Positions 22,124 through 33,469 of a DNA stretch of 64,000 nucleotides are shown here, piece by piece (position 1 is the stretch's first letter; each line of letters begins with the position of its first letter). Origin of the DNA: Limnanthes douglasii subsp. nivea (lineage: Eukaryota; Streptophyta; Magnoliopsida; Brassicales; Limnanthaceae). The stretch covers positions 76,182,273 through 76,246,272 of the forward strand of contig JAUPFV010000003.1 in NCBI GenBank assembly GCA_036936605.1, written 5' to 3'. The notes below the pieces were generated by a model, which searched no databases, was not told where the DNA came from, and was given only the letters and a program-made list of their open reading frames with translations. A program made the translations under genes and the position numbers.

Positions 22124-23332
22124 CTTTTTAATTTAATTTAATTTTATTCAAATATCTTATCAAATCTAATTTATTAAGATTTGATTTAATTATATTTTTC
22201 GACATTTATTTTATTTCTTTGTATTCTAATTTAGAGATTTTTAGTCACTTATTTTATTTTCTTGTATTTAAATTTAGGGTTTTGAGTTCATATGCCTTAA
22301 GTTTTAAAAACGTTTATGGAATAATATATATTTTTATCTCTAAAACATTCAATCTTTGTTACCTTTGGATTAAAGTTTTATCATGTTACCCTTGAATTAG
22401 GGTTTCATTTATCGTTGCTTCTTCTTCTATTTCCGCTGCGTCATCAGTTTGATATTATAGCCTCAGTTCCTGCTATGGGACAACCACGGTCTGAATTTTG
22501 ATCTCATCTGATTCAAGGTCTAAAAGAGAGAACAACATATATGGTCATGAAGATCTCGAAGATCGTTTGGTATGAGTGGACGCATCAGGTATTTCGAGGA
22601 CGATCGTATTGACCGGTTACTGAAGGAATTTAAATTTGCTACGGATCAAGGTAAACCTTTCTTATCGAGATGCTGTCTCAAGCTATGAAGAGGTTTTCGA
22701 AACCAATTTTTTTCATCAACTGGACATCGGATATTATTTTGAGGCTATGAAAAGGCTTTCAAAACCAATTTTCTGTCATCAACTGGATGTCTTAAATGTG
22801 GCTTGGAATAAGGAACACTCGAGAATAATTTATCATATTCTCATAAGGTCAACAATTATAATTCGTAATGTGACAATTAAAAAAAATAAAATAAAATAAT
22901 TTTGGTTGGTTATGGTGATGGTGTGTTGGATTCGAGAACGAATTATTTTCAACCAGGAGAGCATGATGCAGCCTAGAAAGTAAAAACAACTTTTTAATTT
23001 TATTTTATTTTATTGAAATATCTTATCAAATCTAATTTATTAAGATTTGATTTTATTATATTTTTAGACATTGAATTTATTTTCCTGTATTCTAATTTAG
23101 GGAGTTTTGTATATTTATTTTATTTTATTTTATTGTATTTAAATTTAGAGTTTTGAGCAACTCTTATATAAAGCGTGATATGCCTTAAGTTTTAAATAAG
23201 TTTTTGGAATAATAGATTTTTTTATCTCTAAAATGTTTAATTTGTGTTACCCTTGGATTAGGATTTCACCATGTTACCCTTGAATTAAGGTTTCATCTAT
23301 CGTTGCTTCTTCTTCTATTTCCGCCATGTCAT
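22124..23332 (+). mobile_element. Small LTR retrotransposon derivative (probably gypsy)
   Basis: Direct repeats of about 321 bp (22124-22444) and 343 bp (22990-23332) bound a 545-bp interior. Right after the first is ttgatattatagcc (22449-22462), which matches the tRNA-Met-type primer-binding site ttggtatcagagcc at 11 of 14 bases. Just before the second, 22926-22976 reads LDSRTNYFQPGEHDAA and a stop, like the last residues of many plant gypsy Pol proteins. The interior carries an internal repeat (about 22674-22730 and 22739-22789) and no complete gene. This fits a non-autonomous deletion derivative. LTR ends are approximate and I see no clear target duplication. Confidence 0.7.
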
Positions 23333-23423
23333 AAAAAACATAGTGCACTAAAACTCACAATTAAAAACAACAAAATATAGTCCAATAAAACTTAAAAGCA
23401 ACAAAATTTAGTGGGACTAAAAA

Positions 23424-23560
23424 TTAGAAGTCGAAGTCGTATCCCATGTTGTTGTCAGCAAGTGCGCAGTTTCCAATAAAATATTATATTTCTGCAATCA
23501 TATCCTCAAGATACGCTACCATATCCTAGTAATGAAATCTTTAACTTTCATATTCCCTTC
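23424..23560 (-). pseudogene. C-terminal tail of an unrecognised protein, copy 2
   Basis: Same tail as at 20502-20637: VAYLEDMIAE, then NNMGYDFDF and a stop, here with a frameshift. It joins at about 23562 to a 31-bp fragment of gypsy gag. Confidence 0.5.
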
Positions 23561-23592
23561 ATCGCTGCTTGATGACAAAGATTCTTCAAACT

Positions 23593-23961
23593 TGATGAGT
23601 TCGGAATCTTCAGAACAACCCACTGTATAATCTGGACAGGGGTAATTCGGATAATGACATGCCACTAAATAATCCGAACAGGATAAAAGTAAAAACACCT
23701 TTTGACTAAGCTATTTTCTAATCTACTTAAAAGACTAATAGGTCCTTAAACTTGACTCGGTTTCATAACTTGACCCGTAAGCCCATGGGTCACTAATTAA
23801 GAGTATAAATGCCACAAACCCTCTCATTAATGAAGATAATCAATATTTAATACAACCGGGCTGCTCAATTATCTCACTACTTTCTACACTAAACACTTAA
23901 TACTTAAAAACTTCACAAAACACTTTACTAAACTACCCTCAGCCCAGAATAAACCAAACCA
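23593..23961 (+). repeat. 5' LTR of element 1
   Basis: 369 bp, from TGATGAGTTCGG to CCAAACCA. Includes gagtataaatgcc, a TATA-like box. Confidence 0.9.
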
Positions 23962-23963
23962 TT

Positions 23964-23983
23964 TTGGTGACCACAGTGGGAGC
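23964..23983 (+). promoter_or_regulatory. Primer-binding site of element 1
   Basis: ttggtgaccacagtgggagc follows the 5' LTR directly. The same sequence, as TTGGCGACCACAGTGGGAGC, follows the 5' LTRs of elements C and E on the minus strand, so it is the family's conserved site for tRNA priming. I did not assign the tRNA. Confidence 0.75.
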
Positions 23984-24020
23984 ACGAAGGTGCCTAAACC
24001 AGTAGAAAAAACCAGTTCAG

Positions 24021-25560
24021 ATGGATCCAAACGAGCAGGGAACTCTACCACCTGTGGTGGAAACAGTTGGGGAAAACAAATAATACACCATCGAAGAGCG
24101 AGACAAGGTGAGAGCAGAAATAGAGGCATTAAGGGCCATAAAACAAACAGAAAATGGTATAAGGGAGAAATCAGGGGCGTCAGCTATTCATCATACTGAC
24201 AACCCTAGGGAGAATTATCCATCAACAAAGACTCATCTGAGTAAAAAAAACCCATGTTAGTTATAAGAAGACTCATCAGTCTCAGCCGGTTGAAAGTTCA
24301 GATTCTGAGTCCTCCAGCAGCTGTTCGAACGAGGCTGAGCTTGAGGAGTCGTTGTCATCAAGCAGTAATGAAGGGAGGTCCAAAAAGAAAATGAAACTAA
24401 TTAAAAAATATTCAAGAAAGAGAGATAGGCATGGGAGGCTTAAAAGGCATCTGGACAAATGGTCATCTCACTACCACAGACATGCTGATCAGTTGCTGAT
24501 CGATCCTTTTGCTTTTCAGACCGAACCAGATATTTTTGCAACGCCTAATGAAGACACAGTCTTCATTCGTAATAGGAATTAGAGACAGTCACCTTTGTTT
24601 GCCAAAATATTGTCCGGAAACCTACCCAAAAGGTTTGACAGCTCCAAACTGGAGAATATGATGGAAGTAAGGATCCGGACAACCATGTGGAACATTTCAA
24701 GAACTTCATGATTAATTTTGATGATGATGAAAAACTTTTGTGTAGAGCATTCTCCCAATATTTTATGGGATGTTCTCTTAAGTGGTACAACAGCTTACCC
24801 TAGGGGTTTATCAGAAACTTTGATACATTCTGGGTTATCTTCCGAAGACAATTTGTGGGAAATAAGGAGGTGAAGGGAAATGAAGATACCATTATGCATT
24901 GTGCCCAAAAAACGAATAAGTCCTTAAAGGACTACATAAGTCGCTTCGTAAATACAAAGAACGGATTAGCAGATTGCTTCAAACAGGTGGCAATTTCTTC
25001 TTTGAGACAAGGGTTGAACCCTAGGAACTTGGCTGATTCGGTGACAGCGAAAAAAGCCATGACTTGGGGTAGCTTATTGCATCAGGTGGGAAAACAAATT
25101 AATATGGATTAAACCAAGAAAACCATGGTGCACTGACAAGTGAGGTCCACCATAAAACCTCAGAACTAGTCCGGATATAAGTCTAAGGAAACCGGATAGG
25201 GGTCCAACAGGGCTAAACAAACTCAGTCCAACTAGAATCAGTCTCAGAGCCAGCAATCAAGAAGTAAAAGAGGCCCTTGGTTTTAACGGAAGTGGTTTGC
25301 TGAGTTAAAAGAGAACAATATATGGCAAGACCAAGGATGAGGTCCATTTCGGGAAACCAGCAGCGCTGCAGTCTCCTAGAGAAAGTCGAAATACTTGTTT
25401 TTGCCAATATCATAATGATATAGGCCATAATACTCAAGACTGCATAGCCCTGGAAAAAAAGTGCATAATCTTATTAAAAGAGGCTAGCTGGGAGCTTATG
25501 TCAAAATAAGAAGTGGAAATAGACCTGAAAATGCTCCTTGGACCGGCCCTGCAAACAATG
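24021..25560 (+). pseudogene. Gag of element 1, degenerate
   Basis: From the ATG at 24021 (MDPNEQGTLPPVVETVGENK, then a stop), blocks in several frames match the gag of element C: an acidic serine-rich part near 24300-24380; the core EYDGSKDPDNHVEHFKNFM near 24650-24710; KSLKDYISRFVNTKNGLADC at 24920-24980; and the tail around 25390-25450 where the CxxxHxxxGHxxxxC knuckle should lie. Retrotransposon gag forms the particle that packages RNA. Many stops; not translatable as a whole. Confidence 0.85.
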
Positions 25561-27830
25561 TAGGAACATCTGCTCAAGAAGGGGCAATGGTGATCCTTGA
25601 AAGATTTAATGTTGATTCGGAGTACAAGGATCTTGATCCAGCCCGGAATAGAGTGGGGTTCATAAAAGAACAAACCAAGACAATGTCCAGACTCATTAGT
25701 TTATTTGAGTCCCTCACCATTTTCAGAAGGGATATTGTGAGAGCACCCACTCATTCATCAAGAAAGAGGCATGTACATAGTCTGGCTACTCAGCTGGAAG
25801 GGGGAATGTCTTCTCATCAGTGCCAGACCTCTTTTCCATTAATATTTTTTTATGAGGATGATTTTAAAAATATTGATGGGCCTCATGAAGATGCGGTGGT
25901 GATAGGAGCATCTATTGGGGGCATGATATTTGCCGGATTTTGATAGATAGAGGCAGTTCGACAAACATCCTCTTCTTAAGCTCCTAAAAGTAGATGAAGA
26001 ATCCGGCCGTTATTCAAAACTCAAACAGAATCATTCTGGGCTTCACATGGAGCTTTGCAGATGTAATTGGGGAGTTTGAGAAAGAGGTGTTATTGGACAA
26101 GGGGCCCTTTAAAAAGTTTGTGAGGGTGTCGTTTGTTTTGGTAGATTACCCCACATGCTACAATGTAATCTTTGGAAGGTACTGGTTATCTAGAATGCAT
26201 GACGTGTCCTCAAAATTCCACCAATGTTTGAATGATGTAGTTCAATGGCAAGTAGGTGTTGTCCGAAGTAGTCAGAAGATAACAAGGGAATGCTATGCAA
26301 CTGCACTTGCTCTTAAAACTTTGGGAGCAGTTCGGATTAATGAAGATTAGCAGTTACTGGAGCTTTCTGAGAGAGAAGGTGAAATTGATGACCCCAAGAG
26401 GCTCCTAGTTTTTTAATACCAGTTGAAGAGATTGAAACCCACTCCCTTGCAGAGGGTAAAAGTATCAAGATTGGTTCCAATATGGTGCCGGAATTGAAAA
26501 AGAAGTTTTTGTCTTTTTTACTAAACAATCAGCATGTCTTTTGTTGGTTCAATGGTGATGTAACCGGAATGCCCGCAAGCATTATCTCACACAAGTTATC
26601 GATCCGGAGTGATATTGCTCCTGTTGTACAGAAAATGAGAGCTTATCTAAGGAAAAAGCTAATGTGATAATTCAAGAGGTTGACCGGCTTACCAAGATGG
26701 GACATATAAAGGAGTTCCAGTATCCTTTATGGACTGCCAATCCAGTGTTGGTCAAGAAAAAGAATGGGAAGTGGCGTATGTGTATTGACTTTACTGACCT
26801 CAACAGAGCTTGCCCAAAAGATCTTTATCAAGTCCACCGGATAGATGAGTTGGTGGACTCAATGTTTGGAAACAAGTTGCTGTCCTTCATGGATGCTTTC
26901 TCTGGATACAACCAGATACAATTGGATCTGAATGACCAATATCATACTACCTTTATAAGAGACAAAGATCTCCATTGCTACAAGGTGATGCATTTTGGGT
27001 TAAAAATGCCGATGTTACTTATCAGAGGTTGCTAAACAAAGCATTCGCAAGTCAGATTGGCAAAAATATAGAAGTGTACATAGATGACATGATGGTTAAA
27101 ATCTTAGAAGAAGATTTACATATAGTTGACCTTTAAGAAACGTTTGCTAATCTTACAGTTGTGAATTTGAAATTGAATCCTGAAAAAAGGTGTCTTTGGG
27201 GTTCGATCCAGAAAGTTTTTGGGTTATGTGATCAGTGAGAACGGGATACAACCCGATCCGGATCAGCTTAATACCCTTTTAGAAATGGATCCTCCGCAGA
27301 ATGTTGAAGAAGTCCAGAGACTCACCGGGAGGTTGGCAGCCTTGAATCGCTTTATTTCAAGGTCTTCGAACAAGTGTGCTCCATTTTTCCAAACCTTAAA
27401 GAATGCTAAATATTTTAACTCGTCTTCACAGTGTAGCCAAGATTTTGTTGAAATAAATAAAAATTTATCCTCACCAAAGACTCTTCTTAACCCCATTCAA
27501 GGAGAAACACTTTATGTATACTTGGTTGTGTTAGAGTGTGTTATAAGTTTTGTATTGGTAAGAGAAGTGGACAATTACCCTCGTCCGGTGTACTACATAA
27601 GCAAAAGATTAATAGATACTGAGAAAAGGTACCTAAAGCTTGAGAAGTTGGCACTATCCTTTGTGATTGCGGCAAGAAAGATGAGGCCGTATTTTCAGTC
27701 TCATTCCATCATTGTCCGGACATCTTTTCTGTTAAAAAATATTATTCAGAAGGCAGACATATCAAGCAAGATGACCAAGTGTTCAATAGAGTTGGGTGCT
27801 TATGACATTGATTTTTCCCCATGAAATGCT
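25560..27830 (+). pseudogene. Protease, RT and RNase H of element 1, degenerate
   Basis: The protease active site reads ILIDRGSSTNILFLSS after a frameshift near 25940, with DTG changed to DRG. RT motifs follow at 26664-27230: WTANPVLVKKKNGKWRMCID, then LSFMDAFSGYNQI, then YIDDMMVK near 27077-27100, where the YxDD catalytic pair is kept. Breaks lie near 27005 and 27136. RNase H lies at 27219-27824, ending in the ARKMRPYFQSHSIIV region. Family knowledge: these enzymes mature the polyprotein and copy the RNA to DNA. Confidence 0.88.
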
Positions 27831-29580
27831 ATCAAAGCTCAATCAGTTGCTGATTTCCTGGTAGAATTCCATTCGGACATGAGCTATAAACAAACTTCAG
27901 AAGAAAAAAACCAAGAAAGAGTGGGTGGTCCGAACTGATAGTGGTTCAAGCAAAATGGGTTGTGGAGCTGGAATTTTTCTAACCTCTATGTATGGTGATA
28001 AAATGTACCAGGATATATGCTTTGGATTCAGGGCCTTTAACAATATTCAGGGCCTCTAACAATGAGTCCGAATATGAAGCGGCTATAGTTGGTCTTAAAT
28101 TGGCTTTCCTATGTGGGGCTAAGAGAGTTAGATTGATGAGTAACTCCCAACTTCTTATCCAGCATTCTTAAGGTCAGTCTGAGGCTAAGAATGAGCAACT
28201 GATCAAATACTTACTCATCCTGAAAGATGCGGCAGCCGACTTCAAAAGTGTTTGTTATGAGCATATTCCTAGTTCAGAAAATACAGTGGCAGATTCTTTG
28301 GCAACCATAGCATATTCTAAGTCTTACCCTTGGATTCACATACAAAAATTCTCATCCATACAATCAAGTTAAAAAAAAGGAAGAGGATGAAAGCTTGAGT
28401 ATACAGGTGATTCAACCTAAAGATTGGAGAGTTTCCCTTCTTCAATATATATTTGATGGGGTTTTGCCTCCGGATAAAGCTATGGTAAGAAAATTTTAAC
28501 ACAGGGCTCGTGTTTTTTTTATCATAAGGGAAGTTCTCTATAAAAAATCTTTCAGTAGAACTCTCCTGGATTGTTTGGGGGTTGAAGAATCTCAAGTCGT
28601 TTTATCCAAAATACACGATGGAGAAGGATCAGCACATTGTGGGTACAGGGCACTAACCCGAAGAGTATCGTTGGTTGGGTACTAATGGCCATCCATAATG
28701 GAAGATTCTACAGAAATGGTAAAGAAGTGTAATCCATGTCAAAGGTATGACAATGAAATTCATGTGCCAGTAGTACTTATGGAGTCTATCTCTGAGCCAG
28801 TACCTTTTGCTCGTTGGGGATTAGATTTAGTTGGGCCTCTGCCAATGGCGTCCCGAGGGTGCAGAACTATTATAGTTGCTATTGATTACTTCTAAAAATG
28901 GATAGAGGCGGCTCTTTTAGCAGGAACCATTTCGAAGACTGTCATTAAATTTATCATATCCAATATATGTTGCAGATTTTGGATTCCTCAAAAGATTACC
29001 ACAGACAATGGGCCATAGTTTGATAACAAGGATATGGAGAATTTTTGTGCTTCTAGAGGCATTCAACACTATTTTTTTTTCTCATTTCCATCCACAAGCA
29101 AACGGACAGGCTGAAGTTGCCAACATTACTATTTTGTCCGGATTAAAAAAGAATCTAGAAGGAGCTGCAGGGAAGTGGCCAAGCTATTTGCAAGAAGTGT
29201 TGTGGGCATACCGAACTACTCATCGGGCTGATACACAAGAGTCTCATTTTTCTTTGGTGTATGGGATGGATTCCATTACCCCCATAGAAGCTACCTTACC
29301 ATAATGCATGGTCCATAATTATTCCGAACAAGCTAATGAGATAGCAATTAGGAATCAGTTAGACTTAATAGAAGAAAGAAGGGTTAAAGCTCACTTAAGA
29401 ACAACTCACTACCAAGGCTTGATGAGGAGAAGATTTGCTTCCAAGGTCAAGAGAAGATATTTTTAACTGGGAGATAAGCTGGCTACAAACTGGGAAGCCC
29501 CTATGAGGTCTCTGAAAAACTTAAGCCTGGGACATATAGGCTTCATGATAAAGAAGGAAGAGTTTTGAAGCACCCATGGA
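27831..29580 (+). pseudogene. Second (archaeal-type) RNase H and integrase of element 1, degenerate
   Basis: 27930-28310 encodes fragments of the extra RNase H typical of the Tat lineage (GCGAGIFLT, later LIKYLLILKDAA and SENTVADSLATIAY). Integrase follows: a zinc-binding part near 28600-28740, then RWGLDLVGPLPMASRGCRTI from 28814, TTDNGP near 29000 and HPQANGQAEVANI near 29095. The C-terminal part with MDSITPIEATLP ends near 29300, and the tail runs to about 29580. Stops are scattered throughout. Confidence 0.87.
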
Positions 29581-29648
29581 ATACTGAACATCTCAGGTTA
29601 TATTTAGAATACAATTTGTGTGTAAATATATACTTGTTAGATACCAAT

Positions 29649-29712
29649 GTAAATATTAGGGGGCATACTCTTTCCTACCCTGGTGGCGCGGGGAGGTTTT
29701 AATGAGGTGTCC
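29649..29712 (+). other. Conserved block after pol (element 1)
   Basis: A non-coding block of about 60 bp just after the pol end, including ctttcctaccctggtggcgc and ggttttaatgaggtgtcc. Near-identical blocks lie at 48069-48131 (C) and 59169-59231 (E), and a diverged one at 44627-44672 (A, the other family). Confidence 0.8.
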
Positions 29713-29981
29713 GTTTTTTTATTCAATAATATGTGATGTCTTCTTAAACCTTTCGGAGTGGTTTTATTTCAATTCAATTCAAGTACAAATCACTGGTTCA
29801 ACACTTTGGATCTTTAATAGATCGGATAAACCTGGTTAAGTGATGACTATTATATACATGTCATCAGAGATATTAAACACTCTCAGTATAATAATTTGAA
29901 ATACTAGGGGCTATTTAAACATTAGCCATTAAAATCTAAAGGAAAGAAAGTATTAAATAAAAGAAGGTTTGATAAATTAAA

Positions 29982-30108
29982 CCTATTCGGACTTTAACCG
30001 AACAGGAAAATAAAGCATGCCTTGGCCATCCATGGACTTTAGGTGTTCGAAAGACTTATTCGGACTCTGACCGAATAACATTAAAAAACATGCTTTGGCC
30101 ATCCAAGG
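29982..30108. repeat. Tandem hairpin pairs between convergent genes, element 1
   Basis: Two units. The first has CCTATTCGG/CCGAACAGG arms (29982-30006) and ccttgg/ccatgg arms (30020-30035). The second has TTATTCGG/CCGAATAA arms (30056-30078) and ctttgg/ccaagg arms (30093-30108). They lie between the pol end and the antisense gene's stop at 30150. Confidence 0.85.
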
Positions 30109-30149
30109 ACTTTAACTGTTCAAGAAAGACAAAAAAATATGATTAAACC

Positions 30150-33011
30150 TTAGGGCTTGTTCCCTTCGGATGTTCCTTCACCACCTCCACCTTTCTTGGG
30201 ACTTTTGAGTTCGACACTCAAACTCTCATGAGTTCCCTCTTCATTATCAGTAGTGGAATCTATTCTACTGGCATAGTTATGCTTGTCGCCATCGACCATA
30301 GTGTGAAATGGGATGTCTTCATATTCCACATATTTCCATAAGGGACCAAGAGTTCTCTTTGGAAAAGTCTCATGGAAGAGCAGCACCATGTCAGACTTGA
30401 CTTGATCATCTCTTTTATCTAAGAAGTCTATCACTTCATTGGTGTACTTGTCAATGCCCGCCTAAATAGCTTGCTCGTGCTGCTCCTTCAAATCCTCTTT
30501 CTCTTTGGCTATCTCTGACACAATATCCTCTAACTTAATTTTCACATCGGGTAGAGTTTGAAGGACACCATCTTTGGTATTTAGTTCCTCACTTAATGTT
30601 GTGAGGTCCTTTTCCAAACCAAAATAATTAGTCTGGAGCTCAGTTTTGACAACTTCCGAGGTGGCCAACTTGGTTGATGAATTCTCGTTTTCCTTCTTCA
30701 ATGCCTCTATCTCCTTCTTCAGTTTCTCTATACTCTGATTGGCATTGAGGAGGCTGGTTGATAAAGATTCCTTGTTAGAGGTGAGGGAATTGATAAGGGT
30801 GGTCTGACTTTTAACCTGCCTTTCCAAGTCAAGTATTGGCTGGATGTGACCGAGAAGGGAACGGTTAGAACATCTTGCTCTCCGGAGATGGAGAAAGACT
30901 TACCATTGAAGGTCACCATATTAGCAGAGTTGGAGGGGCGGTAGGGCCCTACGAAATCATCATTCTCCGAATTATTAAAGTATAAATCAATGTCTTGAAG
31001 GGCGCTAATGTCAATTTATTCATTCCCTCCCCGAGCAACCTCTCCAGACTACAGACCTATTGGGATTTTCTCTTGTCATGTGGGATCAACAGGGGCTGGT
31101 GGAGGTTGAGTCTCCGAAGGATGAATACTTATTTTTTCTCCCAAAGTGAATTTCTGTTTTAGAAGCCTTCTCATCAATGCTGGCCCTTCTTTTCATGTTC
31201 TTCTTAGAAGGTTTTGGTGGGTTCTGCGACTCTCCAGCCTCCCTTACCGTTTCAGCCTCTACTACTTTGAGCAGGGAAGCATCAATTTCCCTTTGGTTCC
31301 CCGAACCGGTCCCCTCTGTGGGTTTGAACCAACTCTGTTGCAGCTTTCTTATTCTTGTTATTCATCTTGCTTGGAGCCTTTTCTCTGGAAGGTAAGAACA
31401 ATTTGCCATCCTTGGCCTCTGTCCGTTTGAGAATTACACCGGGAGGAGGAAATGTAGTTAGCTCTTCCCATGTGAGGTCTCTTCGGCCTGTGATGTTCCA
31501 CAGATAGGACCTCGCAAGATTTCCCGAGGTAAAGTAGTTGTGGAAGGAATTCCCCCAATGCTCCACAGCCCATGCGTTACGCTTGGCACATGTTTTTTGC
31601 CCCTCCTCTAGGTGTCTGGCGAACTGCTTTGGCAGCACTGAAAAGGGAGTAACAAATTAATTAGAATGGGAACACTTGTAATTTAAAAAGGAAAAGCATG
31701 AGAAACAAAGATATGGAAGAAAATCACCAGTACTTTTCCACCTACTAGTTAGCATACTAAGATTGGTGTTGGACTTAATCTTCCTACCGTTCTCCCATGT
31801 CCCACGGACAAACAGAAATTGTGTCCTCCAATTCTTTTCGGACTCCAGCAAGTCATCCACAACTTTAAAATTGTTCCCCATATTGTGATGGTAGAATGGA
31901 ATCTTGTGATTCTTGCACAAGCTTGCAACAGCAACAAACTGCTCTATCGGAAGAGGTATTTTTGACAAACTTGATGCCATGATGCAAACAAGGAGAGAGT
32001 ACCAGGTATTGGGGCTTAGCTGGCTAGGGAAGAGTTTAACTAGGTGAAAGTACCTGACGATTTCTGGGTCCAATGGGAACCGGAGTCCCAAGTTCAGCAC
32101 TTCCGTGAATATTACCACCTCGTTGAGCTTGCAGTCCATGGGAGTTTCCTAGTAATGGGTATCCTTACCTTTACTGACCCCGGAATCCCCCATTTTTTCG
32201 GGATTCGGCCCAACTCAGTAGTGTGGGTGTAGATGTAGTTTATATTTTGTAGAGCGAATAGGTACTTGACACTAACGTGTTTGAATCATGGGCCTACCTT
32301 GCCCTCCAAGCACTCCGGAAGTGAGTCTGGATGAGTCATGCAGACTTTCACCTTACTTTTGCCCTTCTTGTCGAAAATAGCATGACCGTTTGACCTGAAG
32401 CCTCGGTCTCAAAGGGGGCCTCCTCAATACTATCCTCCATTACTGTGAAGGTTTATCAGTTTCTTTGGAAGAAGGGGGATCGGTTTCTTGCACAAGGGGC
32501 TGTCCAGATGGTTGAGCACTTGTTGCCTCTGAAGGCCTGGTATATGGTTGAAGTTGGAATCCAGAGGGCTTGGCCTTTGGGTCTGCTTTGGATACCTCTG
32601 ATCTGGAGGGTTTTGTTAGTAAAGGTGTAGATTGGGTTTTAGTTTGGCAAGTTGTCCGGCGAGGGGTTATCTTCTCTGGAGACTTTTCAGCATCAGAACC
32701 CATAGCAATTAAGGGAGACGATTTTTTATGCTTGAAACAGCTTTTTCTTGAGGCACAAAAGGTTGGGACTCTTGAACTAGAGAACCTGAGGGAAGGGGTG
32801 AAAGGCTTGGTTTGAATAGCTCTCTAGGCCTAGGGTTTTTGATGAGGATGACCCTTGATCGGCTTCCTGAGTTGGTTCACTGGATTTCTCACTTGGAGAA
32901 ACTGAGAGGCCGACAGCAATGCAATTTTCTCTTTCTACCTTTTTTTGCTCTTTCTAACTCTAATAAATTTAACCTACCGCCTTTAACTAGTACGTTTCTG
33001 GATGTGAACAT
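30150..33011 (-). pseudogene. Antisense gene of element 1 (Transposase_28-like domain, intron, coiled coil)
   Basis: Runs opposite to gag-pol. ATG at 33011 (MFTSRNVLVKGG), a low-complexity P/S/T/Q region (32703-32440), then the Transposase_28-like domain (32139-31728) with LGLRFPLDPEIVRYFHL and ASSLSKIPLPIEQFV. A GT-AG intron of 90 bp (31727-31638) is followed by the WGNSFHNYF and LWNITGRRDLTWEEL block, a K-rich linker, and a heptad-rich coiled coil (about 30919-30450) ending in EGNKP and the stop. Stops and shifts make it a pseudogene. Family knowledge: Retand/Grande-type elements carry such antisense ORFs; function unknown. Confidence 0.82.
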
Positions 33012-33099
33012 AAAACCTCTCGATAACAAGTTCAAGGTAAAAATGAAAATCTCTCTAAAAATCTTTGAGTGTGGAGGACAATGAAATAGTGAAAGAGAA

Positions 33100-33107
33100 T
33101 TTATATA
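33100..33107 (-). promoter_or_regulatory. TATA box of the antisense gene, element 1
   Basis: The reverse strand reads TATATAAA about 90 bp before the ATG at 33011, followed by a TTTTTAGAGAGA leader also seen at 35529, 54609 and 56735 in the other copies. Confidence 0.6.
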
Positions 33108-33469
33108 ACAGTGAAAAAGTAACAGTTACCTAGGAGAAGTTGAAGAGGATTTTGCAATGATTAAAGGATGCGCAAATGTGTGAAGGATCAAATGCTTAGG
33201 TAACTTTCTAGACTTAGTCGGTGCGCCGGTCTAGGAAAAATAACGGCTGGTAGGTCGAACCAGATATTGACACGTGTCCCAGATATCGAAGAATAAAACT
33301 CTTAGAATTCTGGAAAGAGAAACCATTCTGACAAAGTTCGAACCAAGTTAATGTTGAAAGTAAACTTCCTAGTACGGACCGCACGGGCAGATCAGACAAA
33401 GTCGATACTGGCTTTGCGGATTTTTTAGCCCAACCAAAGATATTTGGCAAGGCCTAAAAAACGGGCTAC

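Noticed and set aside
22636..22899. 87-codon open frame in the small LTR element
   Set aside because: Made of an internally repeated segment, with no recognisable domain; probably non-coding interior.
23990..24199. Open frames overlapping the gag starts of the gypsy elements (also 53512-53744 and 23884-24129)
   Set aside because: Out-of-frame shadows of gag and of the primer-binding region.
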